Assembly (NCBI RefSeq): GCF_007858285.1
Contig: NZ_VFIL01000014.1
Span: forward strand, 1-64,000
Reading direction: 5' to 3'
Source: Pseudomonas brenneri
GTDB taxonomy: Bacteria > Pseudomonadota > Gammaproteobacteria > Pseudomonadales > Pseudomonadaceae
Length of the DNA stretch: 64,000 nt
The notes beneath the pieces were generated by a model. The model saw nothing but the letters and a program-made list of their open reading frames with translations. It ran no database searches and had not been told where the DNA came from. The stretch's first letter is position 1. The number at the start of each line of letters is the position of its first letter. Shown piece after piece: positions 9,403 through 17,425 of the stretch. Both the position numbers and the translations under genes were made by a program.

Positions 9403-9432
9403 CCCGCCCCGGGTAACCGGAGGCGGGTTTTG
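9403..9432 (+). terminator. Intrinsic terminator after the DUF1127 gene
   Basis: CCCGCC-CCGG-GTAA-CCGG-A-GGCGGG forms a long stem closed by a GTAA loop and followed by TTTTGTTG. It lies about 65 bp after the stop codon. Confidence 0.85.
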
Positions 9433-9487
9433 TTGTTTCTGGGCGACTGAAAAATCGGCTTGGCAGCCTTCCTTGTCACGCAAACCA

Positions 9488-9552
9488 GTACAGTTTAAAA
9501 AACATAACAGTTAATAGGTACAATCTAGACACTCCCAATTTGTACCGGTTAA
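9488..9552 (+). promoter_or_regulatory. Second GTACAG/AACAGTTAA site cluster, upstream of DUF2388 genes
   Basis: GTACAG (9488), AACAGTTAA (9506-9514), GTACAAT (9519) and TGTACCGGTTAA (9541) lie in the gap before the first DUF2388 gene. AACAGTTAA is shared exactly with 9002-9010. TACAAT could also serve as a -10 element. Function is inferred from repetition alone. Confidence 0.45.
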
Positions 9553-9668
9553 ATTGCCCTGCCGGGCAACGACTTCCCATCACGCACTACCCGAACAGAT
9601 GGGCGCCAGCTACTATCGCGTCATCAGTCGTGCGTCACCTTCTTCGTTTCATACACAGGAGTCACCCT

Positions 9669-9989
9669 ATGTCCCGTCTTCGTTTGTTGAGCGCTGCCGC
9701 TTTGCTTGCCGTCGCTGCCAACGCCAGCGCTACCAGCTTGATCGTGACCACCGACTCGATTGTCGGCGCGCTGAAAGCCACTTCCGACGCCACCTCCGAT
9801 GCCACATCGTCCCTGCGCGACAACAAGGTCGTGCGCGCCGCCCGTGATGACGCCGCCAGCTTTGTCGCCAGCGAAGGCGCCATCCGTGGCGTGAAGCTGG
9901 AAAGCGCCCTGGCGCAGATCCGCCAGCAAGCCCCACAACTCAACACCGCCACCGACGCGCAACTGGCCCAGGCGATCCTGGCCATCTGA
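9669..9989 (+). CDS. DUF2388 small secreted protein, copy 1
   Basis: A 106-residue protein with a signal peptide (about residues 1-20, cleavage after SASA or nearby) and one DUF2388 domain. The domain core reads K-V-V-x-A-x-DDAASFVAS-x-G-x-x-RG and ends in LAQAILAI. The start at 9669 is chosen because ACAGGAG precedes it at good spacing; the frame is open further upstream but lacks similarity. Function of the family is unknown. It is the first of three paralogues and is separated from the second by a REP pair. Confidence 0.85.
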   Translation: MSRLRLLSAAALLAVAANASATSLIVTTDSIVGALKATSDATSDATSSLRDNKVVRAARDDAASFVASEGAIRGVKLESALAQIRQQAPQLNTATDAQLAQAILAI

Positions 9990-9998
9990 CCTTGACTC

Positions 9999-10103
9999 AC
10001 TGTAGGAGCGAGCTTGCTCGCGAAGAACCTGAGCGCGCAGCGTTTCAGCAGTAAACCCCGCGTTATCGTTCGCGATCTTCGCGAGCAAGCTCGCTCCTAC
10101 AGT
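9999..10103. repeat. REP pair (REPIN), TGTAGGAGCGAGC type
   Basis: Two inverted copies of TGTAGGAGCGAGCTTGCTCG flank a 60-bp spacer. The interior CGTTATCGTTCGCG close to the right arm is shared with the copies at 12785, 46418 and 57293. It sits between two DUF2388 genes. Confidence 0.9.
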
Positions 10104-10169
10104 ACTGCTCGCTGGCTCTCGCCCGGGCATTGCGCTAGCCTTGGCGCTCGTTTTCAGTTGTCGAGTCCC

Positions 10170-10478
10170 ATGGTTTTTTCATACCGTTTGTTGATTGTTC
10201 CCACTGTGCTGGCCATGTGCGGGGCCAACTCGGCCCAGGCCTTTGATCTGTCCACCCAAGGCCTCGTAGCTAGCGCCTATGCCACCAGTAAAGTGACGTC
10301 GGCACCGTTCGACCAGAAACTGATACTGGCAGCCCAGGATGACGCTGCCGCGTTCATTGCCACAGATGGCCAATGGCGGGGCGCCCGGTTGGAGAGCGCA
10401 CTGGATTACCTGCGTCGCGCCCAGCCAAAACTTAAGTCCAGTGACCTTGAACTGGCCCAGGCAATTCTCGTCCAATAA
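10170..10478 (+). CDS. DUF2388 small secreted protein, copy 2
   Basis: A 102-residue protein with a signal peptide ending around AQA (residue 23). It keeps the family core in variant form, AAQDDAAAFIATDGQWRGARLESAL, and ends in LAQAILVQ. It is the most diverged of the three copies, lacking the SDATS-like stretch before the core. The start is the ATG at 10170, which begins the hydrophobic leader; the ribosome site is weak. It lies 26 bp before copy 3. Confidence 0.82.
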   Translation: MVFSYRLLIVPTVLAMCGANSAQAFDLSTQGLVASAYATSKVTSAPFDQKLILAAQDDAAAFIATDGQWRGARLESALDYLRRAQPKLKSSDLELAQAILVQ

Positions 10479-10504
10479 CCATCTTTACCTTTTGGAGTCA
10501 TTCC

Positions 10505-10825
10505 ATGCGTCGCCCGTTGATCGCAGCTGCTCTCGGCCTGTTCTTGCTGGCAGATATCGCCCAGGCACAAACCCTGGTGGCTACCAGTAACATCATTGTT
10601 CGTGCCTTCGGCCGCACCATTGATTTCACTTCGGATACCACTACCTCCATCCGTGACTCCAAAGTCGTGCGCGAAGCCCACGATGACGCCGCCAGCTTTG
10701 TCGCCAGCAATGGCGATATCCGTGGCGCGCAACTGGAAGCCGCCTTCGATACCCTGCGCACCCGCGTGCCAGAAGCCCGCGACGCCAGCGACCAGGTCCT
10801 CGCCGAAGCCATCCTCGCATTGTGA
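10505..10825 (+). CDS. DUF2388 small secreted protein, copy 3
   Basis: A 106-residue protein with a signal peptide (cleavage near QAQ, residue 21) and the DUF2388 core SKVVREAHDDAASFVASNGDIRG, ending LAEAILAL. TTTTGGAGTC precedes the ATG. Its stop overlaps the next start as GTGA, so translation of the large metalloprotease-like gene is coupled to this small protein. The coupling is the strongest hint that the two act together. Confidence 0.86.
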   Translation: MRRPLIAAALGLFLLADIAQAQTLVATSNIIVRAFGRTIDFTSDTTTSIRDSKVVREAHDDAASFVASNGDIRGAQLEAAFDTLRTRVPEARDASDQVLAEAILAL

Positions 10826-12783
10826 GGCGCTTCACCGCCTGGCTCTTGGCTGCGACGGTACTGCTGGCTAGCAGCGCCGCCCAGGCCAGCCTGCAGCTAC
10901 GGCTCAAGACCGACGGTTTGAGCCCCGCCCAACAGCAGGCCAGCCAGGCATTGCTGGATGAAGCCATGCAGGCACTGCCGCCGCGCTTCATCGAGCAACT
11001 GGATCGGCGCATCGACGTCGGCTGGACCGATGACATGCCCGCCAATGCCTATGGCCAGGCGTCGCTGGTGTCCGAACTGGACCTCAATCGCAAGCTGCTG
11101 GCCAGCCTCACTGACGGCACCGCCGCCGCCCAGCAGACCCAGCGCCCCCACGGCACCGTGCGCCGGGAATTGCTCGCCACCGTGCTGCATGAACTGACCC
11201 ATATCTATGATCGCGCGCGCCTGTGGCCCAGGGACCAGCGCTCGTTGATCCAGCGCTGCAGCCGCCAGAACAACATCACCGGCCTGATTGGCCTGCCCGA
11301 TCAATGCCGTGGCCAGAATGACCGGCGCTTCACCCTCAGCGACGACCCGCGCCTGCTCGACCTCGCCGGCTGGCCGCAATACGTCGGCCGCCGTGGCGAG
11401 CGCGAGCAACACAACCGGCAAGTGGCCCGCAGCCCGGACCTGTACGAAATCACCAACCCCAAGGAATTCGTCGCGGTCAACATGGAGTACTTCCTCCTCG
11501 ACCCGAGCTACGCCTGCCGCCGGCCCGCACTGTATCGCTATTACCAGGAACACTTCGGCTGGGCACCGCCAGCCAAGGACGCCTGCTCCAACACCTTCGC
11601 CTTCCTCAACGCCGGTAACGATTTTGCCAAGACGCCCTTGGGCCAGGTCGATCCCGAACGCGTATACGCCATCGACTACCTGCTGGCCGAAGCCAACCAG
11701 AACCTGGTGAGCCGCTGGGGCCACAGCATGCTGCGCCTGGTGATCTGTGCCCCGGGCCGTCCCCGTGGCCCGGATTGCCGCCTGGACCTGGACCAGCACC
11801 TGGTGTTGTCCTACCGCGCATTCGTCGGTGACGTACAGCTGTCGAGTTGGGACGGCCTGGTGGGCAAGTACCCTTCACGCCTGTTTGTACTGCCCCTGGC
11901 CCAGGTGATCGACGAATACACCAAGACCGAACTGCGCGGCCTGGCCTCCGTACCGCTGATCCTCACACGCCAGGAGATCAACAACACGGTCGAACATGCC
12001 GCCGAAATGCACTGGAGCTACGACGGCAATTACTACTTCCTCTCCAACAACTGTGCAGTAGAAGGCCTGAAACTGCTGCGCAGCGGCAGTGCCAACCCAC
12101 GGCTGACAGCCCTGGACAACATCACCCCCAACGGTTTGCTGGAAGTCCTCAAGGCCCGTGGGCTGGCCGACACCAGCGTGCTGGACGACCGCCGCGAGGC
12201 CTTGCGCCTGGGCTATCACTTCGACTCCTTCCGCGAGCGCTACCAGGCGATGTTCGAGGTGCTGAAAAAGCATCTGCCGATCCCGCAGACCCAGGTCGAA
12301 GACTGGCTGACCTTGAGCGCCGAGCAACGCAGGACGTGGTTCGACAAGGCCGACTTGCGCACCAGCGCTGCATTGCTGCTGCTGGAACAGGCCAGCTTTC
12401 GCAAACAACTAATGCTTGCCCAAGACGAGGTCAAGCAACGCTACCTCGGTGCCCGCGAGCTGAAGAACGGCGGCATGGCCAAGGCCGATGCCACCTTGCA
12501 GCAGATTCTCGCCAACAGTGGCTTCCTCAGCCGCCCGGCGGAGTTGCTCGGCAGCAGCGGTTATGGCTTGCCGCAACCCAAGGAATGGCAACGCCTGGAA
12601 TCGGAAAGCGCCTTGCGCCAGAAACAGCTGCAATCGTTGACCGGCGACCTGGATAAAGAGGTGAGGGCGCTGCTGGAGCCCGCGCGGGCGGCGGAAATTG
12701 CAGCGTGCGAGGCCAATCTCAAGCAAGTTGGCGAACATCTGCGCGCGCTGCACAAGGCCGCTGGCGGGCTGCAACTGCCTTGA
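10822..12783 (+). CDS. Exported DUF4105 protein with an HELTH zinc-protease motif
   Basis: A 653-residue protein with a signal peptide (about residues 1-22). The N-terminal part contains VLHELTHIYD (His123, Glu124, His127), a classic HExxH zinc site; a later EFVAVNMEYF segment could supply a third ligand. The central part is DUF4105, with WGHSMLRL (His301) and SNNCAVEGLKLL (Cys411), a spaced His/Cys pair seen in papain- or NlpC-like folds. The C-terminal 200 residues are charged and helical. It starts with GTG inside the stop of the third DUF2388 gene. Activity is not established; a periplasmic hydrolase acting on protein or lipid-linked substrates is a reasonable guess. Confidence 0.82.
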   Translation: MRRFTAWLLAATVLLASSAAQASLQLRLKTDGLSPAQQQASQALLDEAMQALPPRFIEQLDRRIDVGWTDDMPANAYGQASLVSELDLNRKLLASLTDGTAAAQQTQRPHGTVRRELLATVLHELTHIYDRARLWPRDQRSLIQRCSRQNNITGLIGLPDQCRGQNDRRFTLSDDPRLLDLAGWPQYVGRRGEREQHNRQVARSPDLYEITNPKEFVAVNMEYFLLDPSYACRRPALYRYYQEHFGWAPPAKDACSNTFAFLNAGNDFAKTPLGQVDPERVYAIDYLLAEANQNLVSRWGHSMLRLVICAPGRPRGPDCRLDLDQHLVLSYRAFVGDVQLSSWDGLVGKYPSRLFVLPLAQVIDEYTKTELRGLASVPLILTRQEINNTVEHAAEMHWSYDGNYYFLSNNCAVEGLKLLRSGSANPRLTALDNITPNGLLEVLKARGLADTSVLDDRREALRLGYHFDSFRERYQAMFEVLKKHLPIPQTQVEDWLTLSAEQRRTWFDKADLRTSAALLLLEQASFRKQLMLAQDEVKQRYLGARELKNGGMAKADATLQQILANSGFLSRPAELLGSSGYGLPQPKEWQRLESESALRQKQLQSLTGDLDKEVRALLEPARAAEIAACEANLKQVGEHLRALHKAAGGLQLP

Positions 12784-12784
12784 A

Positions 12785-12888
12785 ACTGTAGGAGCGAGCT
12801 TGCTCGCGAAAAACCCGAGAACACCGCGTTTACCCCGCAAACGCGCCTTATCGTTCACGACCTTCGCGAGCAACCTCGCTCCTACAGT
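12785..12888. repeat. REP pair, TGTAGGAGCGAGC type
   Basis: Inverted arms ACTGTAGGAGCGAGCTTGCTC and GAGCAACCTCGCTCCTACAGT enclose about 60 bp. It begins right after the DUF4105 stop. The remaining 271 bp to the citrate carrier gene (12889-13159) hold no gene or clear signal. Confidence 0.9.
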
Positions 12889-13159
12889 GAACCTCATCCA
12901 CCTGAGACCTGTTTTCCCAGCGAAAGCTGGCTGAAAGCTTTCGCGATTAGTATCGCCCTCACTACCGGCAATAGACCGGTTGGCCAACCTGAGCGTTCTT
13001 ATGCCCAGGGGCCCAATTAACAACAACAATGGTGATTCTGATGTCCGCTCGTACCCGCCTGTTTTTCCCGACTCCCCCCGTACGCCTCGCGCTTTTCGTT
13101 CTGCGCTGACCCCAACCCGGTTCGCCATTCCCTAGCCGCGCTACGCCTGGAGTATTCCT

Positions 13160-14467
13160 ATGCTGACTTTCCTTGGCTTTGCCATGGTCATCACGTTCAT
13201 GTTCCTGATCATGACCAAGCGCCTGTCGGCGCTGATCGCCCTGATCATCGTGCCTATCCTGTTCGCGCTGTTCGGTGGCTTCGCGCCGAAGATCGGCCCG
13301 ATGATGCTCGAAGGCATCACCAAGCTGGCGCCCACCGGCGTGATGCTGATGTTCGCCATCCTCTACTTTGCCTTGATGATCGACTCCGGCCTGTTTGACC
13401 CGGCCGTGCGCAAGATCCTCAAGCTGGTCAAGGGTGACCCGCTGAAAGTCTCGGTCGGCACCGCCGTGCTGGCCTTGGTGGTGTCCCTGGACGGTGACGG
13501 TGCCACCACCTACATGATCTGCGTGGCCGCCATGCTGCCCTTGTACAGCCGCATTGGCATGAGCCCACGGATCATGGCCGGCCTGATCATCCTCGCCGGT
13601 GGCGTGATGAACATGACTCCCTGGGGCGGCCCGACCGCGCGTGCCGCCAGTGCGCTGCACGTCGACCCATCAGACATTTTCGTACCGATGATCCCGGCCA
13701 TGGCTGCCGGCGTGGTGGCGATCCTGGTGATTGCCTATATGTACGGCCTGCGCGAACGTGCTCGGCTTGGCGTCATGCATCTGCAAGGCGATGAGATCGA
13801 CCACAGCGAAATCAGCGTCTCGCAATTCCCGGATGCTCGTCGCCCGAAACTGATCTGGTTCAACGGCGCCCTGACCCTGGCCCTGATGTGCACCCTGATC
13901 GCCGGCCTGCTGCCGCTGCCCGTGCTGTTCATGGTGGCCTTCAGTATCGCGATGATCGTCAACTACCCGTGCCTGCAACAGCAGAAAGACCGCGTTGCCG
14001 CCCACGCCGGTAGCGTACTGGCGGTGGTTGGCCTGATCTTCGCTGCAGGTATTTTCACCGGTATTCTGTCGGGCACCGGCATGGTCGATGCCATGTCCAA
14101 GAGCCTGCTGGCGGTCATCCCTGAAGCCATGGGCCCCTACCTGGCGGTGATCACCGCGCTGGTGAGCATGCCGTTCACCTTCTTCATGTCCAACGATGCG
14201 TTCTACTACGGCGTATTGCCAGTACTGGCCGAAGCCGCCAGCCACTACGGCATCACCGCCGCAGAAATGGGCCGCGCCTCGATTGTTGGCCAGCCGGTCC
14301 ACTTGCTCAGCCCGCTGGTGCCTTCGACTTACCTGCTGGTGGCCCTGGCCGGTATCGAATTCGGCGATCACCAGCGCTTCACCCTGAAGTGGGCAGTGCT
14401 GGTGTGCCTGTGCATAATGGTCGCCGCATTGCTGTTGGGCACATTTCCGCTGTTCAGCACTCTATAA
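13160..14467 (+). CDS. citN: CitMHS-family citrate transporter
   Basis: A 435-residue inner-membrane carrier with about 12 hydrophobic segments, matching the CitMHS family (complexed citrate with divalent metal and protons). Family-typical stretches include SLDGDGATTYMI and GGVMNMTPWGGPTARAA. TGGAGTATTCCT precedes the ATG. It is monocistronic, ending at a GC hairpin. The metal preferred by the complex (Mg or Ca type) cannot be decided here. The symbol varies between species (citA in P. aeruginosa naming). Confidence 0.88.
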   Translation: MLTFLGFAMVITFMFLIMTKRLSALIALIIVPILFALFGGFAPKIGPMMLEGITKLAPTGVMLMFAILYFALMIDSGLFDPAVRKILKLVKGDPLKVSVGTAVLALVVSLDGDGATTYMICVAAMLPLYSRIGMSPRIMAGLIILAGGVMNMTPWGGPTARAASALHVDPSDIFVPMIPAMAAGVVAILVIAYMYGLRERARLGVMHLQGDEIDHSEISVSQFPDARRPKLIWFNGALTLALMCTLIAGLLPLPVLFMVAFSIAMIVNYPCLQQQKDRVAAHAGSVLAVVGLIFAAGIFTGILSGTGMVDAMSKSLLAVIPEAMGPYLAVITALVSMPFTFFMSNDAFYYGVLPVLAEAASHYGITAAEMGRASIVGQPVHLLSPLVPSTYLLVALAGIEFGDHQRFTLKWAVLVCLCIMVAALLLGTFPLFSTL

Positions 14468-14482
14468 TCGTAACAACTCACT

Positions 14483-14504
14483 GCGCCGGCCCTCTTGCCG
14501 GCGC
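14483..14504 (+). terminator. GC hairpin after the citrate carrier
   Basis: GCGCCGGC-CCTCTT-GCCGGCGC is a perfect 8-bp stem 15 bp after the stop codon. No T-run follows, so termination strength is uncertain. Confidence 0.5.
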
Positions 14505-14532
14505 GGTCTAACACTCGCGCAAAGGAACACAT

Positions 14533-15300
14533 ATGGAATGGCTGACCAATCCGGAGATCTGGATTGCCTTCTTCACCCTGACGGCTCTTGAGATCGTCCT
14601 GGGCATCGATAACATCATCATGATTTCGATCTTGGTCAGCCGTATGCCCAAGCATATGCAAGCGCGCACCCGGATCTTCGGCCTGGCCCTGGCCATGATC
14701 ACCCGGATCCTGTTGCTGCTGTCGATCACCTGGGTCATGCAACTGACCGCCGACCTGTTCGTGGTGTTCGGCCAGGGTATTTCCGGTCGCGACATGATCC
14801 TGTTCTTCGGCGGCCTGTTCCTGCTGTGGAAAAGCTCCCAGGAGATGTACCACGCCCTGGAAGGTGAAGACGAAACCCATGACGAGCCGAAAGGCAAGGG
14901 TGGCAAGTTCATCTACACCATCATCCAGATCGCGATCATCGACATCGTGTTCTCCCTGGACTCGGTGATTACCGCCGTGGGTATGGTTTCCCACGTACCG
15001 GTCATGGTTGCTGCGATTATCGTTGCGGTCCTGGTGATGATGCTGGCCGCAGGCACCATCAGCGAGTTCATCGACAAGCACCCATCGTTGAAAATGCTCG
15101 CGCTGTCGTTCCTGCTGATCGTGGGTACCGTGCTGATCGCCGAATCCTTCGACGTGCATGTGCCAAAAGGCTATGTGTACTTCGCCATGGCGTTCTCGCT
15201 GGCGGTAGAAGCGGTCAACATCAAGATGCGTAGCGCTATCGCGAAAAAGAAAAAGCAGCAGGATCCAGTGAAACTGCGCAAGGACATCCCGGGCCAGTAA
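14533..15300 (+). CDS. TerC family integral membrane protein
   Basis: A 255-residue membrane protein with about seven hydrophobic segments. It carries the TerC family signature LEIVLGIDNIIMISIL near the N-terminus and the matching FSLDSVITAVGM after the central charged loop (about residues 112-128); the acidic residues in these two motifs are thought to bind a metal ion, with family members linked to Mn export and tellurite resistance. AAAGGAACACAT gives a good ribosome site. No ter operon partners are nearby, so a metal-homeostasis role is more likely than tellurite resistance. Confidence 0.88.
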   Translation: MEWLTNPEIWIAFFTLTALEIVLGIDNIIMISILVSRMPKHMQARTRIFGLALAMITRILLLLSITWVMQLTADLFVVFGQGISGRDMILFFGGLFLLWKSSQEMYHALEGEDETHDEPKGKGGKFIYTIIQIAIIDIVFSLDSVITAVGMVSHVPVMVAAIIVAVLVMMLAAGTISEFIDKHPSLKMLALSFLLIVGTVLIAESFDVHVPKGYVYFAMAFSLAVEAVNIKMRSAIAKKKKQQDPVKLRKDIPGQ

Positions 15301-15314
15301 CCCGCGGGCTGCAC

Positions 15315-15416
15315 CTGTAGGAGCGAGCGTGCTCGCGAAAAACGTCAACGGTAACGCGTGCTGCCTGATTTCACGCGCTGCCCTTGAGTTCTTCGCGAGC
15401 AAGCTCGCTCCTACAG
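15315..15416. repeat. REP pair, TGTAGGAGCGAGC type
   Basis: Inverted arms CTGTAGGAGCGAGCGTGCTC and GAGCAAGCTCGCTCCTACAG. The left arm carries a T-to-G change in the loop. It follows the terC stop by 14 bp. The 175 bp after it, up to 15591, contain no gene. Confidence 0.9.
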
Positions 15417-15591
15417 TCGTTTCAGGCGCCTGCAAAAAGCTGATTTCATGACAGTTTTATTTCAAAGCCAAGTTTAGCTATGCGATGCTGGCGCTCAGCC
15501 CGTTCGCCAACTACAGCTTAAGTACACAACTCAAAACGGCACACGGCACTTTTTGCTCCGCTGGAGCACGACTCAACACAGGGGGCCGAGC

Positions 15592-17250
15592 ATGCTGACC
15601 CTGCTCAATCTTCTTTCCGCCGTGACCCTGCTGATCTGGGGCACGCACATCGTCCGTACCGGCATCCTGCGGGTCTACGGTTCCAACCTGCGCCAGGTCA
15701 TCGGGCAGAACATGGCCAGGCGCTGGCTGGCGTTCATTGCCGGGATCCTCGTCACCGCCATGGTGCAAAGCAGCAACGCCACGGCGATGCTGGTGACGTC
15801 GTTTGTCGGCCAGGGCCTGATGGGCCTGACGCCCGCCCTGGCGACCATGCTCGGCGCCGACGTCGGTACCGCCCTGATGGCACGGGTGCTGACCCTGGAT
15901 CTTTCCTGGCTGTCGCCGCTGCTGATTTTTCTCGGGGTGATCTTCTTCCTTTCACGCAAACAAACACGCGCCGGGCAGATGGGCCGGGTCGGTATCGGCC
16001 TGGGCCTGATCATTCTCGCGCTGCAACTGATCGTCGAAGCGGCAGGGCCGATTACCCAAGCCCAGGGCGTCAAAGTCCTGTTCGCCTCGCTGACCGGCGA
16101 CATCCTGCTCGATGCCTTGGTAGGTGCGCTGTTTGCGATGATTTCCTACTCCAGCCTGGCCGCCGTGCTGCTGACGGCAACCCTGGCCGGTGCTGGCGTG
16201 ATTGGCTTGCATGTAGCCATCGGCCTGGTGATCGGTGCCAATATCGGCAGCGGCGTACTGGCATTCCTCAGCACCAGCATGCAAAACGCCGCCGGTCGCC
16301 AAGTGGCCCTCGGCAGCCTGCTGTACAAGCTGATTGGCCTGCTGCTGATCATTCCCGTCCTGGACCCGCTGGTGCAGTGGATGGACACCCTGGACTACAG
16401 CGCCCAGGGCATGGTGATTACCTTTCACCTGCTCTACAACGTCACCCGCTGCCTGATCCTGCTGCCCACCATCGGCCCCATGGCCCGCCTGTGTGCCTGG
16501 CTGCTGCCGGAACGTCCGGAGGCCAACGGCCTGGCCAAACCCCGCCATCTCGACCCGACGGCGCTGACCACCCCGAGCCTGGCCCTGGCCAACGCCGCGC
16601 GGGAAACCCTGCGCCTGGGGGACTTGATCGACAACATGCTGACCGCGATGCTCGAAGTGTTGCGCGGCAAACAAACGGCCATCACCCAGGAAATGCGCAG
16701 CCTCAGCGATGATGTCGAAGCGCTTTACAGTGCGATCAAGCTCTACCTGGCGCAAATGCCCCGGGAAGACCTCAGCGAGCACGACAGCCGGCGCTGGGCC
16801 GAGATCATCGAACTGTCGATCAACCTCAAGCTGGCCGGCGACTTGATCGAGCGCATGCTGCGCAAGGTCCAGCAACAGAAAACCTCGCAGCGCCGCTCGT
16901 TTTCCGAAGTCGGGCTCGAAGAGCTGGCCGGCCTGCACAGTCAGTTGATCGCCAACCTGCGCCTGGGTCTGTCGGTGTTCCTCAGTGCCGACCCGGAAAG
17001 TGCCCGGCAATTGTTGCGCGAGAAGCGCCGCTTCCGCGCCCAGGAACGGCGCCTGGCCCACGCTCACGTCAGCCGCCTGCAACGCAAGATCGTGCAAAGC
17101 ATCGAGACCAGCTCCCTGCATCTGGAACTGATTGCCGATATGAAACGACTGAACTCGTTGTTTTGCAGCAGTGCTTATGTAGTGTTGGAAACCTCCGAGA
17201 CCGGTGCGTTGGCGGTGGACAATATTGCCGACATTACCCATTCGCCTTGA
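15592..17250 (+). CDS. Na/Pi cotransporter family protein with C-terminal PhoU-like domain
   Basis: A 552-residue protein. Residues 1 to about 310 form two repeats of the Na/Pi cotransporter family, with the QSSNAT motif near residue 60 and a related SYSSLA segment in the second half. Residues from about 340 form a helical PhoU-like cytoplasmic tail. The ATG at 15592 follows GGGGGCCGAG, and the longer frame from 15553 adds residues with no family match. Bacterial relatives (NptA, YjbB) export or import phosphate; direction is uncertain. Confidence 0.87.
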   Translation: MLTLLNLLSAVTLLIWGTHIVRTGILRVYGSNLRQVIGQNMARRWLAFIAGILVTAMVQSSNATAMLVTSFVGQGLMGLTPALATMLGADVGTALMARVLTLDLSWLSPLLIFLGVIFFLSRKQTRAGQMGRVGIGLGLIILALQLIVEAAGPITQAQGVKVLFASLTGDILLDALVGALFAMISYSSLAAVLLTATLAGAGVIGLHVAIGLVIGANIGSGVLAFLSTSMQNAAGRQVALGSLLYKLIGLLLIIPVLDPLVQWMDTLDYSAQGMVITFHLLYNVTRCLILLPTIGPMARLCAWLLPERPEANGLAKPRHLDPTALTTPSLALANAARETLRLGDLIDNMLTAMLEVLRGKQTAITQEMRSLSDDVEALYSAIKLYLAQMPREDLSEHDSRRWAEIIELSINLKLAGDLIERMLRKVQQQKTSQRRSFSEVGLEELAGLHSQLIANLRLGLSVFLSADPESARQLLREKRRFRAQERRLAHAHVSRLQRKIVQSIETSSLHLELIADMKRLNSLFCSSAYVVLETSETGALAVDNIADITHSP

Positions 17251-17296
17251 ACGATCCGCACGCCCCGGGAGTCAGTTAAAAACATCGCCTGACCAA

Positions 17297-17383
17297 TGTG
17301 GGAGCGAGCTTGCTCGCGATAGCATCACTGCGGTGTAACTGATACACCGAGGTGCCCGCATCGCGGGCAAGCCCGCTCCCACA
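17297..17383. repeat. REP pair, TGTGGGAGCGAGC type
   Basis: Arms TGTGGGAGCGAGCTTGCTCG and CGGGCAAGCCCGCTCCCACA enclose about 45 bp. The arms differ from the TGTAGG class at the first few bases. It separates the Na/Pi gene from the M16 peptidase gene. Confidence 0.88.
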
Positions 17384-17425
17384 AAAAGCCAGCTTCAACC
17401 GTTATTACCCGCCAGGAACCCCGTT

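Noticed and set aside
14533..15300. Tellurite-resistance function for the TerC protein
   Set aside because: No other ter genes are nearby, and stand-alone TerC proteins are better linked to metal homeostasis.
15446..15475. Possible Pho box near CTGTCAT on the minus strand before the Na/Pi gene
   Set aside because: Only one half-site fits (CTGTCAT); the second half is poor and the orientation is opposite to the gene.
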